From NCBI GenBank assembly GCA_000708835.1, contig DF237229.1:49704-113703 (forward strand): 64,000 bases of DNA. Direction: 5' to 3'. The stretch comes from Klebsormidium nitens. Lineage: Eukaryota; Streptophyta; Klebsormidiophyceae; Klebsormidiales; Klebsormidiaceae. A program made the translations under genes and the position numbers. Positions 1-11,224 of this stretch are shown here, piece after piece. The first letter of the stretch is position 1. Each line of letters opens with the position of its first letter. The notes under the pieces are model-generated. The model ran no database searches. It worked only from the letters and a program-made list of their open reading frames with translations, and was not told where the DNA came from.

Positions 1-213
1 TGACCTTGCATGTGCAAGTCTGTGCAGCCAAACTTCGGCAACCTTTCCTCATTTCTGAATTTTCTCCCCCACTGGCACGGCCACGGCACACGACTCACAA
101 TCGGTGCTGCAGCTCCTGCCCCCCTCCTGCGCTGCCACAATTACCGTGGCTAATTGTGGCAGACTAAGTTAGAGGAAGGACGGGCCCATCCCCTCCACCA
201 GCCGACCGTTCTA
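1..213. other. Upstream region of the arsenate reductase gene
   Basis: No gene seen. It is presumably the promoter and 5' UTR of the arsenate reductase gene that starts at 214. The reading frame of that gene is open upstream to about 154 but has no ATG before 214, so 214 is taken as the start. Confidence 0.4.
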
Positions 214-1810
214 ATGGAGCCCGCTCAGAGGAAGAGGCGCGTGCTCTTTGTCTGCAGCCATAATTCAAACCGCTCCATTGCTGCAGAAGCCATTGCCAGG
301 AAGCTGCGTCCGGACCTGGATGTACATAGTGCGGGAACGCTTTCTGCGGGGTCGCTCAATCCGGTCATGGTCAGCGCGTTGGAAGGCAGGGGGTTCTCCA
401 CGGAAGGCATGTTCTCCAAGGTCAGTACTTTAAGCTTCTGATGACATTTGGCCAGTGTCAAAGTGGAAGTCGTCAACCATCTGCAGCGCCCCAGCAAACC
501 AGCGCGGCAGCCCTTTCGATTGCAGCTCTGCAATGCACTGTGGTATTGCACGTCACAATGCCTCTAGTGGACTGGGGCACTTTTGGTTTAAGTAAGGCAA
601 ACCATGATTCAAACGAGGCTTCTGACTGCCTGTGCTGCATCCCAACCTTTTGTAGTGGCAGACTTGATGCGAATCCCATATGTGTTTGAGAAGCATCACC
701 GCATGAATGAGTCAGCCCAAACTGCTGTCCTTCTTGGAAAGGAAGCAACATGAAGTGGGGGGCTTGGTCGGTAGATTATATGCTAAAGACCCCTGTCGGC
801 TTGCAGAACCAGTCATCCGGATACGCTCTGATTGGGAACAGAGTATTAATACGCTGGGACAGTAACCAGCTCGGCACATGTAAGAGCAGAATTCAGTCTC
901 CGATTGGCTTTCAATCCCTCTGTGGAGTACGTTGCTTGACAACATATGTCCGTGTCTGAGAAGGCTGACATCGGCAAGAGCAAGTGCTGATGCGCGGCTG
1001 GTTTATGCACGCTGTGCAGGGCATTGATGACGACACTGTCAAGGGACTGAACAACCATTGGGATGTAATCTGCACCATGGGCTGCCTGGTAAGTGCATCA
1101 CTGTGTAAGTAGGCTTGAGTTTGGAGACAGGTGAGTCCCAGAGTATCAGCTGCTTGCATCAAAGCTGACATCTGCTTTTGAGGACTCTGAACATGGTTCC
1201 TGGTCTTGAGCCGTTCGGTCAATGGCAAGGAAGACATTGTAATCTCAAGATCAGGAGCAATGTTGCGAAAAGTTGGAAGTCGATGGCATGCTTGACACAA
1301 ACCGCTGTATCAGCCCTTTATTCAGAACACACGATGTTTCGGAATCATGGGGATGTTCTACTTGAAGAGTCAGAAGGGTTGGACAAGGACAGATCGAACG
1401 AGTCGTGCTTACTTGCACGTGTGCCGGTGTCAACATCCTATTATCTTTCCCAAGCACAGTGCCCACCAACTTGTGCAGCGGCCCGTTTCCGCTGCGCACT
1501 TTCTTCTTCTGTTAATCACGCCTCTACTACAATGTGTGGCAACGCGGTTTGTTGGCCAGCATGAAAGCAGTATCATTTATTAAAGCATTACCCACTCTTG
1601 TTTTGATGAAGTACACCCTTAGTATGCCACCTCCTTTTCAACCAGTAGGGATCTGCGGTCTTTTGCTTGCCGCAGGCGAAGGGCCTACCTTACGACCCTC
1701 CTTCATCAACGGAGGTCTACGACTGGGGCCTGCCAGACCCGGCAGCGCAGCCGGAGCTCCTTGACATGGTTGTGGAGAAAGTGATTGAACACGTGAAAAG
1801 TATAAAATGA
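214..1810 (+). CDS. Thioredoxin-type arsenate reductase / low-molecular-weight phosphatase family protein (3 exons, 136 aa)
   Basis: Exons 214-420, 1020-1088 and 1676-1810, all phase 0, giving 136 aa, the usual size for the bacterial ArsC / low-molecular-weight tyrosine phosphatase fold. Residues 9-22 carry the P-loop: VLFVC followed by SHNSNRS, which fits C-x5-R-S with Cys14 as nucleophile. Exon 2 ends in CTMGC, the position of the second redox Cys in ArsC proteins. Exon 3 has the DWGLPDP motif with the conserved catalytic Asp. Known role of the family: reduction of arsenate to arsenite, with reducing power from thioredoxin or another thiol. Odd points: the third, resolving Cys expected a few residues after TMGC is absent (the sequence continues LAKGLPY), so the thiol relay must differ, or the protein may be a phosphatase. 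No targeting peptide is evident, so a cytosolic location is likely. A bacterial-type gene with introns suggests an old horizontal transfer. Confidence 0.85.
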
Positions 1811-2715
1811 GCCCAACACATTTTTGTGGTCACACTGCATCTGTAAGTCCCTGAGTTGTACGGTCAAAGGTTTCGTACCCAACGTTGTTTTGGTCCTTTG
1901 CTGCGAACTTGTAACAGGTTCGAAACCGCGCTGTTTCGGTCAAATGCATGTAGGCCAGGTGCAGTACAATGTTGAGCTCGATGTCAATCTTAGCTAAAGT
2001 GAACTTTGCAGGGGGCCCATGCAGTGCTCAAAGAAAAGGTTACAAGGTTAGTAGACTTCACACTGAGGGCCTCACGACATGATGATAGATGCTTGTCAGG
2101 CCGTGCTCAGAGCAAACATCGGTCTCAGTCTTGCTAACAAACACCGCCCAGGTCAAACGATGGTCTCGCTTTGAAAACATGGCCACGCGCTCGTCATCTT
2201 AACAAGAAGGCATTAATCAGCCGGCCGCGGGCGGTCACGCACGTGATGATAACTTAGTATCAAATTGTGATATAGAATTTGTGTTCGCACACATGCTGCA
2301 GCGTTTTATAGGTAAATTGTCGGAACGTACAACCATGCTATGATCCGTTTCGATCCGCCAATACTGAAAGTTAAGTATATATACGTACTGATACTAACAA
2401 ACACAAGTAGACGGTACATCATGGTATATATATGCAGCCTGAGGCCAGTGCATTTCATGCATCATCCCGCGCAGGCATGTCGGATCAGTGCCTTCCGTGC
2501 ATGCAGTTCGTAATATAAACAGTTGAAAGCAGAAACCTTATCAAAAAGTCTGGCACATGCATAGATCCACATCGTATGTCACCAATCCTTCCCTACACCC
2601 TTCAAATGACTCACAGACGCAGCTATCCGAGTCTGCCTCTCGCTTCTATGCCGCTACCTATTGTCTTGGAAAGATTGACAAGAGTAGGATTGATCAGGCA
2701 GGTACGAAGCTATAA
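1811..2715. other. Intergenic region, no gene seen
   Basis: About 0.9 kb between the end of the arsenate reductase gene and the end of the F-box gene, which converge here. It is visibly AT-richer than the flanking exons (for example TATATA tracts near 2375 and 2425). I see no open frame with coding character, repeat array or RNA gene. Confidence 0.4.
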
Positions 2716-4186
2716 CTAGTTGTAGAAGTTGTTGCCCAACTCGTCCACTAAAGTCTTGAGAGCTGAGCTAGCTGGTATTTCAAAGTCAATTGTGTCCAAG
2801 AGTTGCGCAGATGAGACGTAATGTGGAGGTTCTTGGAACGTGATTACAACATCTGGATAACACTTTTGCAAATCAATGGCTCTCTTTGCAAGTCCATCTA
2901 TTGGACCCGCAATGTGCCTCAGATCTACATCCAGAGCCCTCAGATTAGGACAGCAACTCAGGACCTTGGTCATTAACCTGAAATCCTCCGAATTTCTCAC
3001 GCTAAATTGGATGGACTTCAGGAGGGCAAAACGGATGCTCTCCAAAGCCTGGCTGCAATTGATGGACTCGTACAACTGACCAATTCCGGTCCCCATTTGA
3101 TATTCTACTACCGTATGAGGCAAGATTTGTAGAAAAGTTGCCAGCGGACATCGCTCGCTTGCTATTGCCCAGTATTCAACGTTGATGTCGAGGTTGACCT
3201 TGTCAAAACTCTCAAACGTCTGTAAAAGCGTCTCCACATTACTCACATGCCAATTCCCACCTTCAAACCGCAACTCGGTGAGGCTAAACTTGCGGTTCCC
3301 AAGTTCTAAGGACTCTATTGCCCCGGTAAAAGTCACACTTGTCTATTTCGGTGCTTTCAAGATGAGTCTGCTTAGCCGAGGGACTCCTTTGAAGGACTGC
3401 AGGTTGGGTGCATTTATCACCAGATTGCCCCGGATGATTGCACGGAAGAAGTCTAGCTTTTCTAGTGTACAAGACTTTAACTTTGGCTCCTGCAAACCAG
3501 GGCAGTACTTGAGGCTAAGTACCTTCAGTGCAGGCGCCTGAGTCAGCAAGGAGTGCAGGAACTGGTCGGAGATAGTTGCACCTTCCAGTCGCACTTCCAA
3601 AAGGTTGTTGAATGCCAGCAGTCCTCCCCAAGGGAACTTGGAAAGCAAACCCCGAATGCTTCAACAGCACGGTCTCGAGAGGGAGGGCTGCCAGAAGCCT
3701 CCAAAGCTGAGAGGATGCTTCCTCGGTCCGCGGACATTGACCACTGAGCAGGGCAAAGACCCTTAGGTTGGTGCACTGCCTCAGGATGGCAGTCAGCAAC
3801 TCAATCGATGCACAGACCTGCACCTTCAGTGGATCGCCTTCGAACGTCCGGGTGTAATGCAAGGCCAAGCTGCGGAGATGAGGACCCATCTGAGTGACCG
3901 CTTGCACACCCACCATGCTCCCCAGCGTATCGGAAAAGTCCCAGAAGACATGTCTAGCAGCTGCCAGAGCGTTCAATGCTCTAAATCTTTTACAGACCAC
4001 CGACAGTTGGCCCAAGCTCCGGGCGAAGACCCAGTGGCCCTCCCCAGCCACAGCTGGGATGGCTGGGAGCGGCCACACTTCCAAATGCGCGTCTTGCTTT
4101 TCCGCTGCTCTCTCCAGTATCTTCTGCAGAAGCTCGTCATCGAGCTGGTCAAAAGTGCAGCCGCCTCTGTGCTGTCCGCTGGCCAT
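2716..4186 (-). pseudogene. F-box/LRR-type protein gene, interrupted by a frameshift and a stop
   Basis: Read from the ATG at 4186, the frame encodes an N-terminal F-box-like segment (FDQLDDELLQKIL, then LSVVCKRFRALN). Leucine-rich repeat text follows (LRSLALHYTR, LRVFALLSGQC, LETVLLKHSG). Near 3650-3660 the LRR text moves to another frame and continues (FNNLLEVRLEG, LKVLSLKYCPGL). It meets an in-frame TAG at 3345-3343, then carries on in the same frame to a stop at 2716 (LTELRFEGGNW, CCPNLRALDVDL). No GT-AG intron can bridge either break without losing repeat text. Intact F-box/LRR proteins act as substrate adaptors of SCF ubiquitin ligases. Two breaks in 1.5 kb suggest a decaying copy; two assembly errors are the alternative. 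Confidence 0.6.
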
Positions 4187-4226
4187 GTTCACGAACAAGG
4201 AGAGGTCCAGGGCGCAAAAAGGTCAA

Positions 4227-4701
4227 AGAACGAAGTTGTAAAAGTGTTCACATGCTACTTTTACGCAAGGTGCGTCAGCATCTTTGACAATCGGGGCACT
4301 CTGCTCTCCTCGGTGACGATTTACAATATCTTGGTTAAGGGCTAGGTAACCGCAAGACAACCGGGTGGTTTTTGAGGGTCAGCTTGATCACGGTTAAAGC
4401 TTCCGGTCGAGCTGACACGATATACATTAAGCTTCGGTTTTGATCTTGTTCAGACCCCGGTTTGGTATTTGACTACCTAGAGAAGCAGTGACTTTTCGGT
4501 CATGGAAGGAAGGCAGGCTGCTACTGTAGTTAGTCTCTGCCCGGTGGTTTGGAGGAGTATTATAGGGTCGCCCGGTGCTTTTTTCAGGTTCCTTGGATGA
4601 CGCGCTACCGCACGCGCGACGACGAGATCTTTGGCAATCTGGCGGCCGACAGTGCCGGCCTTGGTAACACTCAGCTGGTAACACTTTTACAACTTCGTTC
4701 T
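4227..4701. repeat. 475-bp segment bounded by 22-bp perfect inverted repeats
   Basis: Positions 4227-4248 and 4680-4701 are perfect reverse complements over 22 bp. The inside includes an exon-like piece at 4591-4671. It has a pyrimidine-rich AG before it, an open GC-rich frame (WMTRYRTRDDEIFGNLA) and a GT after it. I do not recognise that peptide. No convincing target-site duplication is visible. It could be a small non-autonomous DNA transposon that captured a gene fragment, or a foldback in the 5' region of the F-box gene. Confidence 0.5.
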
Positions 4702-5174
4702 ATGTACTACTTGCGTCGAGGGCCGCCTCCACTACACCGTACACGGTACACCAACACTGCCAGGTGACCTCTCAATCTGTGCCTTGATAGTGTCCGAGAC
4801 TGCGACTGCACCCAGGACCAGAGTCCAGGAAGCTACCGTAGCCTAAGATGGATTGTCGCTGTTTGGTCACCGGGTAAGTTGCTCGTCAGCTACCGTCACG
4901 GCGAGTTCCCCCGTCATGCTCGCCAGCAGGTCCCAGAAACCGGCGTGCCTCTTGACGTCTTTCGGGGCGACCCTCCTGCCTTCAAAAGTAAATTGCCCTT
5001 CTTTCCCGACGGCGAAAGATTGGCTCCGACTCCCGGGTCCAGCAGGCGCTGCCAGTGCCAGGCGCAGCCTTGAAGATCACTGCTTCAGCGCTCTTTGATT
5101 CTTGGAAGGTGGTCACTCGCCAACTTCGCAATCTGCAGAGAGTCTCGGGGTGTTCTGGCGAACAGAAGAGCGCC
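4702..5174. other. Upstream region of the SEC14-like gene
   Basis: A GC-rich open stretch around 4880-5070 (plus strand) has coding-like composition, but I do not recognise its translation and could not splice it in phase to the next gene. It may be a 5' UTR exon or a gene relic. Otherwise nothing is seen. Confidence 0.3.
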
Positions 5175-8100
5175 ATGGCAGGCACCCACACTCTCTTGCG
5201 GTTACCTGGACCCACTCTTACTACTTTGCAGTGCAAGGGCAGCCAGCTCCGGTCTCGCTTCGGGCAGGCTATTGCCTGTCCTCTGGTGGCGCGGCCCGCT
5301 GCGGGCAGCTGTCTTGAGCAAAGATGCACGGCGCACAAAGGTGAAAGGTTTGCGACACAGGTGGTTGCGGACAATGACGCCATTTATTGACACGGTGCCA
5401 ATCAATCGTGCTTAGGCCCAGCAGTAATGAGACAATGCAGAAGTCTATGACAGGAGCTTTCAAGCACAAACACATCCCGCTGCCGTCTTTAGGCCATAGT
5501 CCCGCAACCAAATGCTGCCATCTTACACTTTCTCAGACTTACTTCAATGTTTGTGCTGTGCCCTTCCTGCCGTCTCCTTCCTCTTACCTTTCTGGCTGGC
5601 TGTCTTTCCAGCCTGCTCAGCTGACACTAACTTCTTTCTGCATTGGGGCAGCCTTTCTCCCTGCTGGAACGGGACTATCAGCATCCCCGTTTCACCAGCG
5701 GCTTCTGCACCAGTCTGAGAGGAGAGGCGCTCTGAGGCACCGGCCGCAGGCGGTGGCCGACGTGCTGACGGAGGCCCCCCTGCCGGAGCAAGAAGTTAGA
5801 GAAAAGGTGCGGCTTCTTCAGCGGGCACTTGTCGTTTTCACTAGGGGTATTTTGACATGCAATGTAAACAAAAGGAACAAAGTGCTAGTCATGTCGCTGT
5901 AGCTTTGCTTAGCCGTCTTGGAGTGGTACGCTGGTGGAAGGCACGTGAAAACCATTCACAAGGTTGGTAAACGAGCGGCTCGGATTTCTTCTCAACAACT
6001 GCTCAGTTTTGGGGGCAGAATCACCTTGTTCGGAGTTTCTTGATTGCCCTTTCCCAAGTAGCAGAAAAAAGGGCAGTGACAATTTTCAAAAAGAAGACTT
6101 TATATTACACAATCCGCCGCAAAATATGAAAACGAGTTATCCTGAAACCCGCCGTCGTTAAAGCAGTCGGGAAATCAGCAAGATCTGTGTAGGAAAGATT
6201 GAAGGTTTGAAAACCAGAGGTTTAACGTAACCTAAAACCCTGGAGTCGATATATCACACCATGGGCATGTATGTCTTGTACACTTGTGAGATTGTTTTCT
6301 TTGGAAATCATTCCTTTCCAAGTCGTAAAAGGTGTTTGTCAATCACGAGAGAAAAAAATTCCCAAGAGACTAATATAAATAGCAGCGACTTGTTCTTTCT
6401 TAAAATACAGTCCATACTTTTTGATAAAATGTGAAGGGACTGAAAGGGCCCCTGAGTCCTGCAGGCCATTGATGAGGTTGCGGCCCGCCTGGCTGCGGAG
6501 CATGGGTCTCTTCCAACGGGCCCGAATGGGCGGGATGACCGCGACCTGATTCTGTGGTTCCTCCGGGACCGCAAGTTTGACGTTGACAAGGCGGTTGAGA
6601 AGCTGGCCACCGCAATCGTATCCTTACAGCCTCTTCCGGGCAACTGTGGCACATCGACCGTTTTCTTCAGGGGTTTAATTTAAGAAATTCTTTCAGCCTT
6701 GCAAATGCCTCAAGGATATTCTAAGTAGCTGAGCTGAGCCAGGTTGCAGTAGGTCAAGGAAATGCAGGGCTCTACAAAACGATTGCTTGAATACTACAGC
6801 GGGGGGTTTCTGTCTGGCGGACGCCGTAAAGGTCTCTTTTTGGACATTGCCCCGTTGCGCGTTTCCTTGACTCCCTGCTCAGCAATGGCGCACCGACTTT
6901 GGCGTGGAGGCGCTCACGGACGAGAGGGTGGCTGCGTGCGCTGCCACGGGGAAGGCCTACTTGCACACGGCCAAGGACAAGGAGGGGCGCTCCGTCGTTG
7001 TGGTTGTCGCAGGACAGCACCGCCCCGAGGTGAGCACTTTCCCATTGCCCCACGAATCTTGATACAAGTTTTGTGGGCTGACACATTGGCCTGGTTGGTC
7101 AAGAAACACGATGGGAAGCCAGGTCGTAGAGCTACTCTTCCGGTCGAATCGTACTTACGAGGAGAGGTCGTGGATTCAGGTCCTTTGGATGGTCATACAA
7201 GCGCTTTTTTTTTGTCAATCTGTTTGGCAACTTCGATGAGCTCCTTAGGGAGCGCAGTCGGTACAGGTAGTCCACAAGAAACGCTGGGTTGTAAGCTTCA
7301 ACGGAAGTCTTAGAACGGGGCCAAAGTCGAACGTGGAGACTGCCAACGACAAGTTCGCCGTCTCAACGATGGCCAGTTCACCGAGCAGCAACCACCCATC
7401 ATTTGCAGTCGACAATCCATTCTCTTTTTCCTTTTCTTTCCCCCGTTTTTCCGCAACATGTAGTCCCTTGACTACAGATATCATTCTAAGGAGACCCCGC
7501 AACCAGATCCTCGGGCTTGTTAAACACACGAACATGATTCAGATCGTTACATAACGAGATGAGATGCTGAACTCGATCCTGCAAGACTTCCTTTCTTGTG
7601 ATATTCGAATCCAGACCATCAGTCGACCCTTCGCATGCTCTCGCAACATTCATTCCTACGTTTCTGGGGGGGCCGGTCCAAGGTGGCACGGATCAGCGCC
7701 TTCATCCATAACCTGGAGCCAAGACAGAGCGAGAAGCGAAGACACCCCCATCGATTCAGTTGATCACCCTTAGAAGCGTGTCTCGCAGACCTCGGGTGTA
7801 ACAACTTCTTCAAAGTGGCGGAGTTCTCTGGAGAGACTCGCGCCCGTTGCTGTCGTGCGTACATGTCCTTTGAAGGACGTCTCAGCTGATTATCAGCAAG
7901 ACGTTGTGTCACAGACTTCGTGCTGTGTGAAACCATCATCAGAGTTACGGAGTTCTCCGGAATTCTGCGCGCCCGTCTCTCGCTTGCAGGAGTCTTCCGT
8001 TGGAGGACACCTCGGCTGATCGTCAGCAGAATCAATTGTTAGAGACTTCGCGGTGTCTTACACCACCTTCCAAGTCATGTGTTGGAGTTTTCCGGAGAAA

Positions 8101-9648
8101 TCACGAGCTCCTCTTTGTTGTACAGGAGTTTTCGCTGGAGGACAGTCAGCGGCTGTGCGTGCACATCGTGGAGCAGGCGGTCGCCAACCTGGAGCCGCCG
8201 ACGGAGCAGATTTTGGGCATCTTCGACCTGCGCGGCTTCCAGCAGAAGAACACCGACTGGCCCTTCATCAAGTTCCTCGTCGACATCTTCTTCAAGTGAG
8301 GCCGCTTTGCCACTTTTTCTTGTCCGCTCTGAGAATATGACGAAAGTGGTTGATGGAAATACCAACGTAGTACGGAGCTTTAGGTTGTAGAGGGGTCATT
8401 TGTTATACTCTTTCGTCGTCAACTTGAGGAGAAAAGTCTGCGACTTTATTACGTGCCACTTCTCCTTGATGATTCAAGCCTGAGGTTTCGCAATGTACCT
8501 CAATACCCTCTGTCCCTCCTGGTAATCTCGTTTGCCAGCGCTTCCGGACAACCCGCGGTTGACCTTCGCCTAGGTTAGTTTTTCAACAAGCAGTCTCACG
8601 AAAGTTGTAAACGTCCGGACGTAAAGGCGGCGCTCGGTCGCCCAAGTAACGGCACCGCGATCTCCGTTCCCCTAATCCTTTTTGCCGTTTCTCTTGATTC
8701 CTCTGAACACTTTGGGCACTTGATTCCCCTTTGTTTACCGTCAGACGCCGCATGCACGTTTCTGTATAAGCATTGGGGCTCAACGTAAATCTGCCGACAA
8801 AAGCGCCTGATCATGCGCCCTGTTCTTCCAGGTACTACCCGAAGCGCCTCGGTCACGTGCTGTTCGTGGACGCGCCCTTCATCTTCCGGCCAGGCTGGGA
8901 GATCGTCAAGCCCTGGATCGGCAAATACAAGGAGCTGGTAAGCGCGCCGGCTCAGCCTGCCGCTGGAGCAGACTGCCTCTGACAAGTTGCGGATAAGGGA
9001 AGGCTGCTAGATCGAAAAGTACTCAGCAATGTCACAAGTGGAAGTGGATCCCGTATCGTCGCTTCTGTTCCGTGCCTTTGGAGTCATTTGATTTAGGCGA
9101 GCTCAACTTGTGTCGTCGACAAGCTCAACGGTGGTCCCCCTCTGGGGGCGACACCCAGTTTGATCGACCACAATTGACGTTTTTCACTCACCTTCAAGAT
9201 CCTGTCTCCCTTTGTCTGGGGGCATTTTCACAAATTGGAAACGAAGTTAAAAAACAGTTCCTTTTTCTGTCCCACAACAGGGCATCATATATCCACTTTT
9301 CTATCTTTTTGATCCATCGCTGACGGTGGACTAACTCGAACGTGTCCAAGGACGTAAGCGGTGCTGTCTGCAGGCTCCGGGAACAGCCGAACCCCTCTCA
9401 CTTTCTTAAGTTCCATTTGGTCCAGTCGAACGTCCGCAGCTTGTCCTCGAGGATCCTCCAACCAATTGGTTAAAAGAGACATGCTGCTTCTGAAAGCAAC
9501 TGCATAGTGCAAACTTCAGACGCCCGCAAGGCAGGCCAAAGCGGGCGACTGAGCACCGTTTTGCATACCGCAGGTCCGGTTCTGCTCCGCCAAGGACGTC
9601 AAGGAGTATTTCACGGACGAGACGCTGCCTCCCAACTTTCGGACCTGA
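5175..9648 (+). CDS. SEC14-like CRAL-TRIO lipid-binding protein, probably plastid-targeted (7 exons, 323 aa)
   Basis: Exons 5175-5340, 5652-5806, 6465-6617, 6883-7029, 8126-8295, 8832-8937 and 9574-9648; phases agree at every junction. Residues 1 to about 55 are rich in Ser, Thr, Leu and Arg and almost free of acidic residues, as in a plastid transit peptide. Exon 3 holds the CRAL-TRIO N-terminal helix region ([19 protein letters not shown]). Exons 4-7 form the lipid-binding CRAL-TRIO domain ([24 protein letters not shown]) and the C-terminal [12 protein letters not shown]. This layout matches the SEC14-like protein group of land plants typified, from memory, by Arabidopsis At5g63060. Family role: exchange or presentation of phosphoinositides or other lipids between membranes. 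Exons 1 and 2 are the least certain part. The 1.1-kb intron 4 contains a triplicated acceptor region (separate entry). Confidence 0.88.
7786..8155 (+). repeat. Three diverged tandem copies of the intron 4/exon 5 boundary of the SEC14-like gene
   Basis: Units begin near 7786, 7911 and 8041, with a period of about 125-135 bp. Shared landmarks in each unit are CAGACTTCG-like, GGAGTTCTCCGGA-like and GGAGGAC-like words, plus CAGCTGAT/CGGCTGAT in the first two. The third unit contains the real 3' splice site (8125/8126) and the start of exon 5. The second unit keeps an intact-looking acceptor (CGCTTGCAG ending at 7989). Its use would read into an in-frame TGA within ten codons. The first unit has lost the AG. 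Confidence 0.75.
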
Positions 9649-11224
9649 CTTCTGTGAGCGCTGAAGCCGAAAGGGGGCCTGTGTTTGGTGCCCCCCTTTG
9701 GCGGGGCGGCTCCCATTTCAGTTTGGGATTGTACGCGCAGGTTGTTGAGTGTGCCCAACTCCGAGATTTTGAGCGTGTTGAGTTGTAACTTAGAAACAAG
9801 GTAGCGGTACTAATCGTCCCCTAGGGATGTTGAGATTGGACCTATTGTTGCAGATTAGCTAGACATCCCCACGGCCATAGGTGTTGCTTGAATCGAGGCG
9901 GTAGGTCTGGTGGACTTCACCGACGGATGACCCCCTGATTTGTTGATGCTTTTACAGCTGTAGCTAGTGGACCATTTGAGCACTTCTGCGTGCTTGAGCG
10001 AGTAAATGATCACGGGCCGGTAGTTGTGAGAACAGGCCGCCCAGGCTTCCACTGCAGCCCGCGGCATATGTTGCCAAAAGAAGTGTAGTAGTGTCCGTTT
10101 ACAACTCTATGTGATGCCCACCCCAGGCGGGGAGACCTGTTTGCAAGCTAGCCCGGCCCGCCCTTGATCGAGTTACTGATTGATTGCGCTCACCAATGTC
10201 AAACTTAAAACACATATCTCATGCGCGAGTTCAAATTAATTGCAAGCGCGCCTTGACGAGCGGGGCCGGCCAGACATTTTTACCATATTAAGGTTTATGT
10301 ATATGCGCATATGAGCAGCCTAGGTGCAGGACTCCGTCCGCACGTGGCGCGCGGCTTTTACCATGTGATGATTGGTAAATTGAGTGTTCAATGAACAGTG
10401 GGCCGAAGTGCTCCGACACATATTTAACATACATTCTGATCGAGAGCTACTGAGCGACACACGTTCTCAAGCATATAGCGCGCAATTCCTAGTAAACTGC
10501 GCCAAGCGCAAGCTTCGCATCAAAATCATCAATTAATATGAGCCACTGAGGGCTGCATAATCAAAAGAGCGGAATGCGTACATATGAAGACGTTTCCATG
10601 GACCACGCTCAGTGTCCTCAGATCTTACATGTGGCAGGCCCTGCATGCGCATTCAGTTGGCATACGTTTCATGACCGAACATCAAACGTTGGTGGTTGCA
10701 GTATCAATTAGAATCACAATTGTGCGCCACGCGTGCACAGCCTAGACTCACTAATATCAAGTGAACCTTGGAACAACATGAAAATGATCTAGCTGTCAAG
10801 CGTTGCGTAACCGCACGGCCCCAATGCTCTGTGTTTGTGCAACATATCTATGCACCCAAGCTCTTTCGATCGGATGATCTTGCACGTCCATTGGCATGAC
10901 GGTCACAAGTTAGGCTGGAATGCAGCGTACCGTGACTGACTAAGCCGTACGTTCAATTGATCCTATAAAATGAGACGGCTTTACTTGCTTGCACGTAGTA
11001 TGGAATGAGCCGCTGATCGACAGCTTTTGCAATATCGATCCAGAAACTTTTCCGCTCTTATTTCAGAAAGAATGCAGCTACAAGCTATTCCTTTGGCGGG
11101 TGCACTGATCATGCCTCCAACGGTGGCAATCGTGCATCTCGGTTTGACGTTCCTAAACCATCGAGCCTGACTATATTGGCTGGAAAAAGCCTTGCTCCTG
11201 TCTTCCTTCGACCGTTGCAGCCCC
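9649..11224. other. Intergenic region between convergent genes
   Basis: About 1.6 kb between the SEC14-like gene and the cytochrome c gene, which converge. The sequence is less GC-rich than the exons and has no open frame with recognisable protein text. No RNA gene, array or long inverted repeat was noticed. Confidence 0.4.

Noticed and set aside
9649-11224. Search for transposon proteins or CRISPR-like arrays in the intergenic stretches
   Set aside because: No reverse transcriptase, transposase or integrase text and no regularly spaced repeats were found here or elsewhere in the window.
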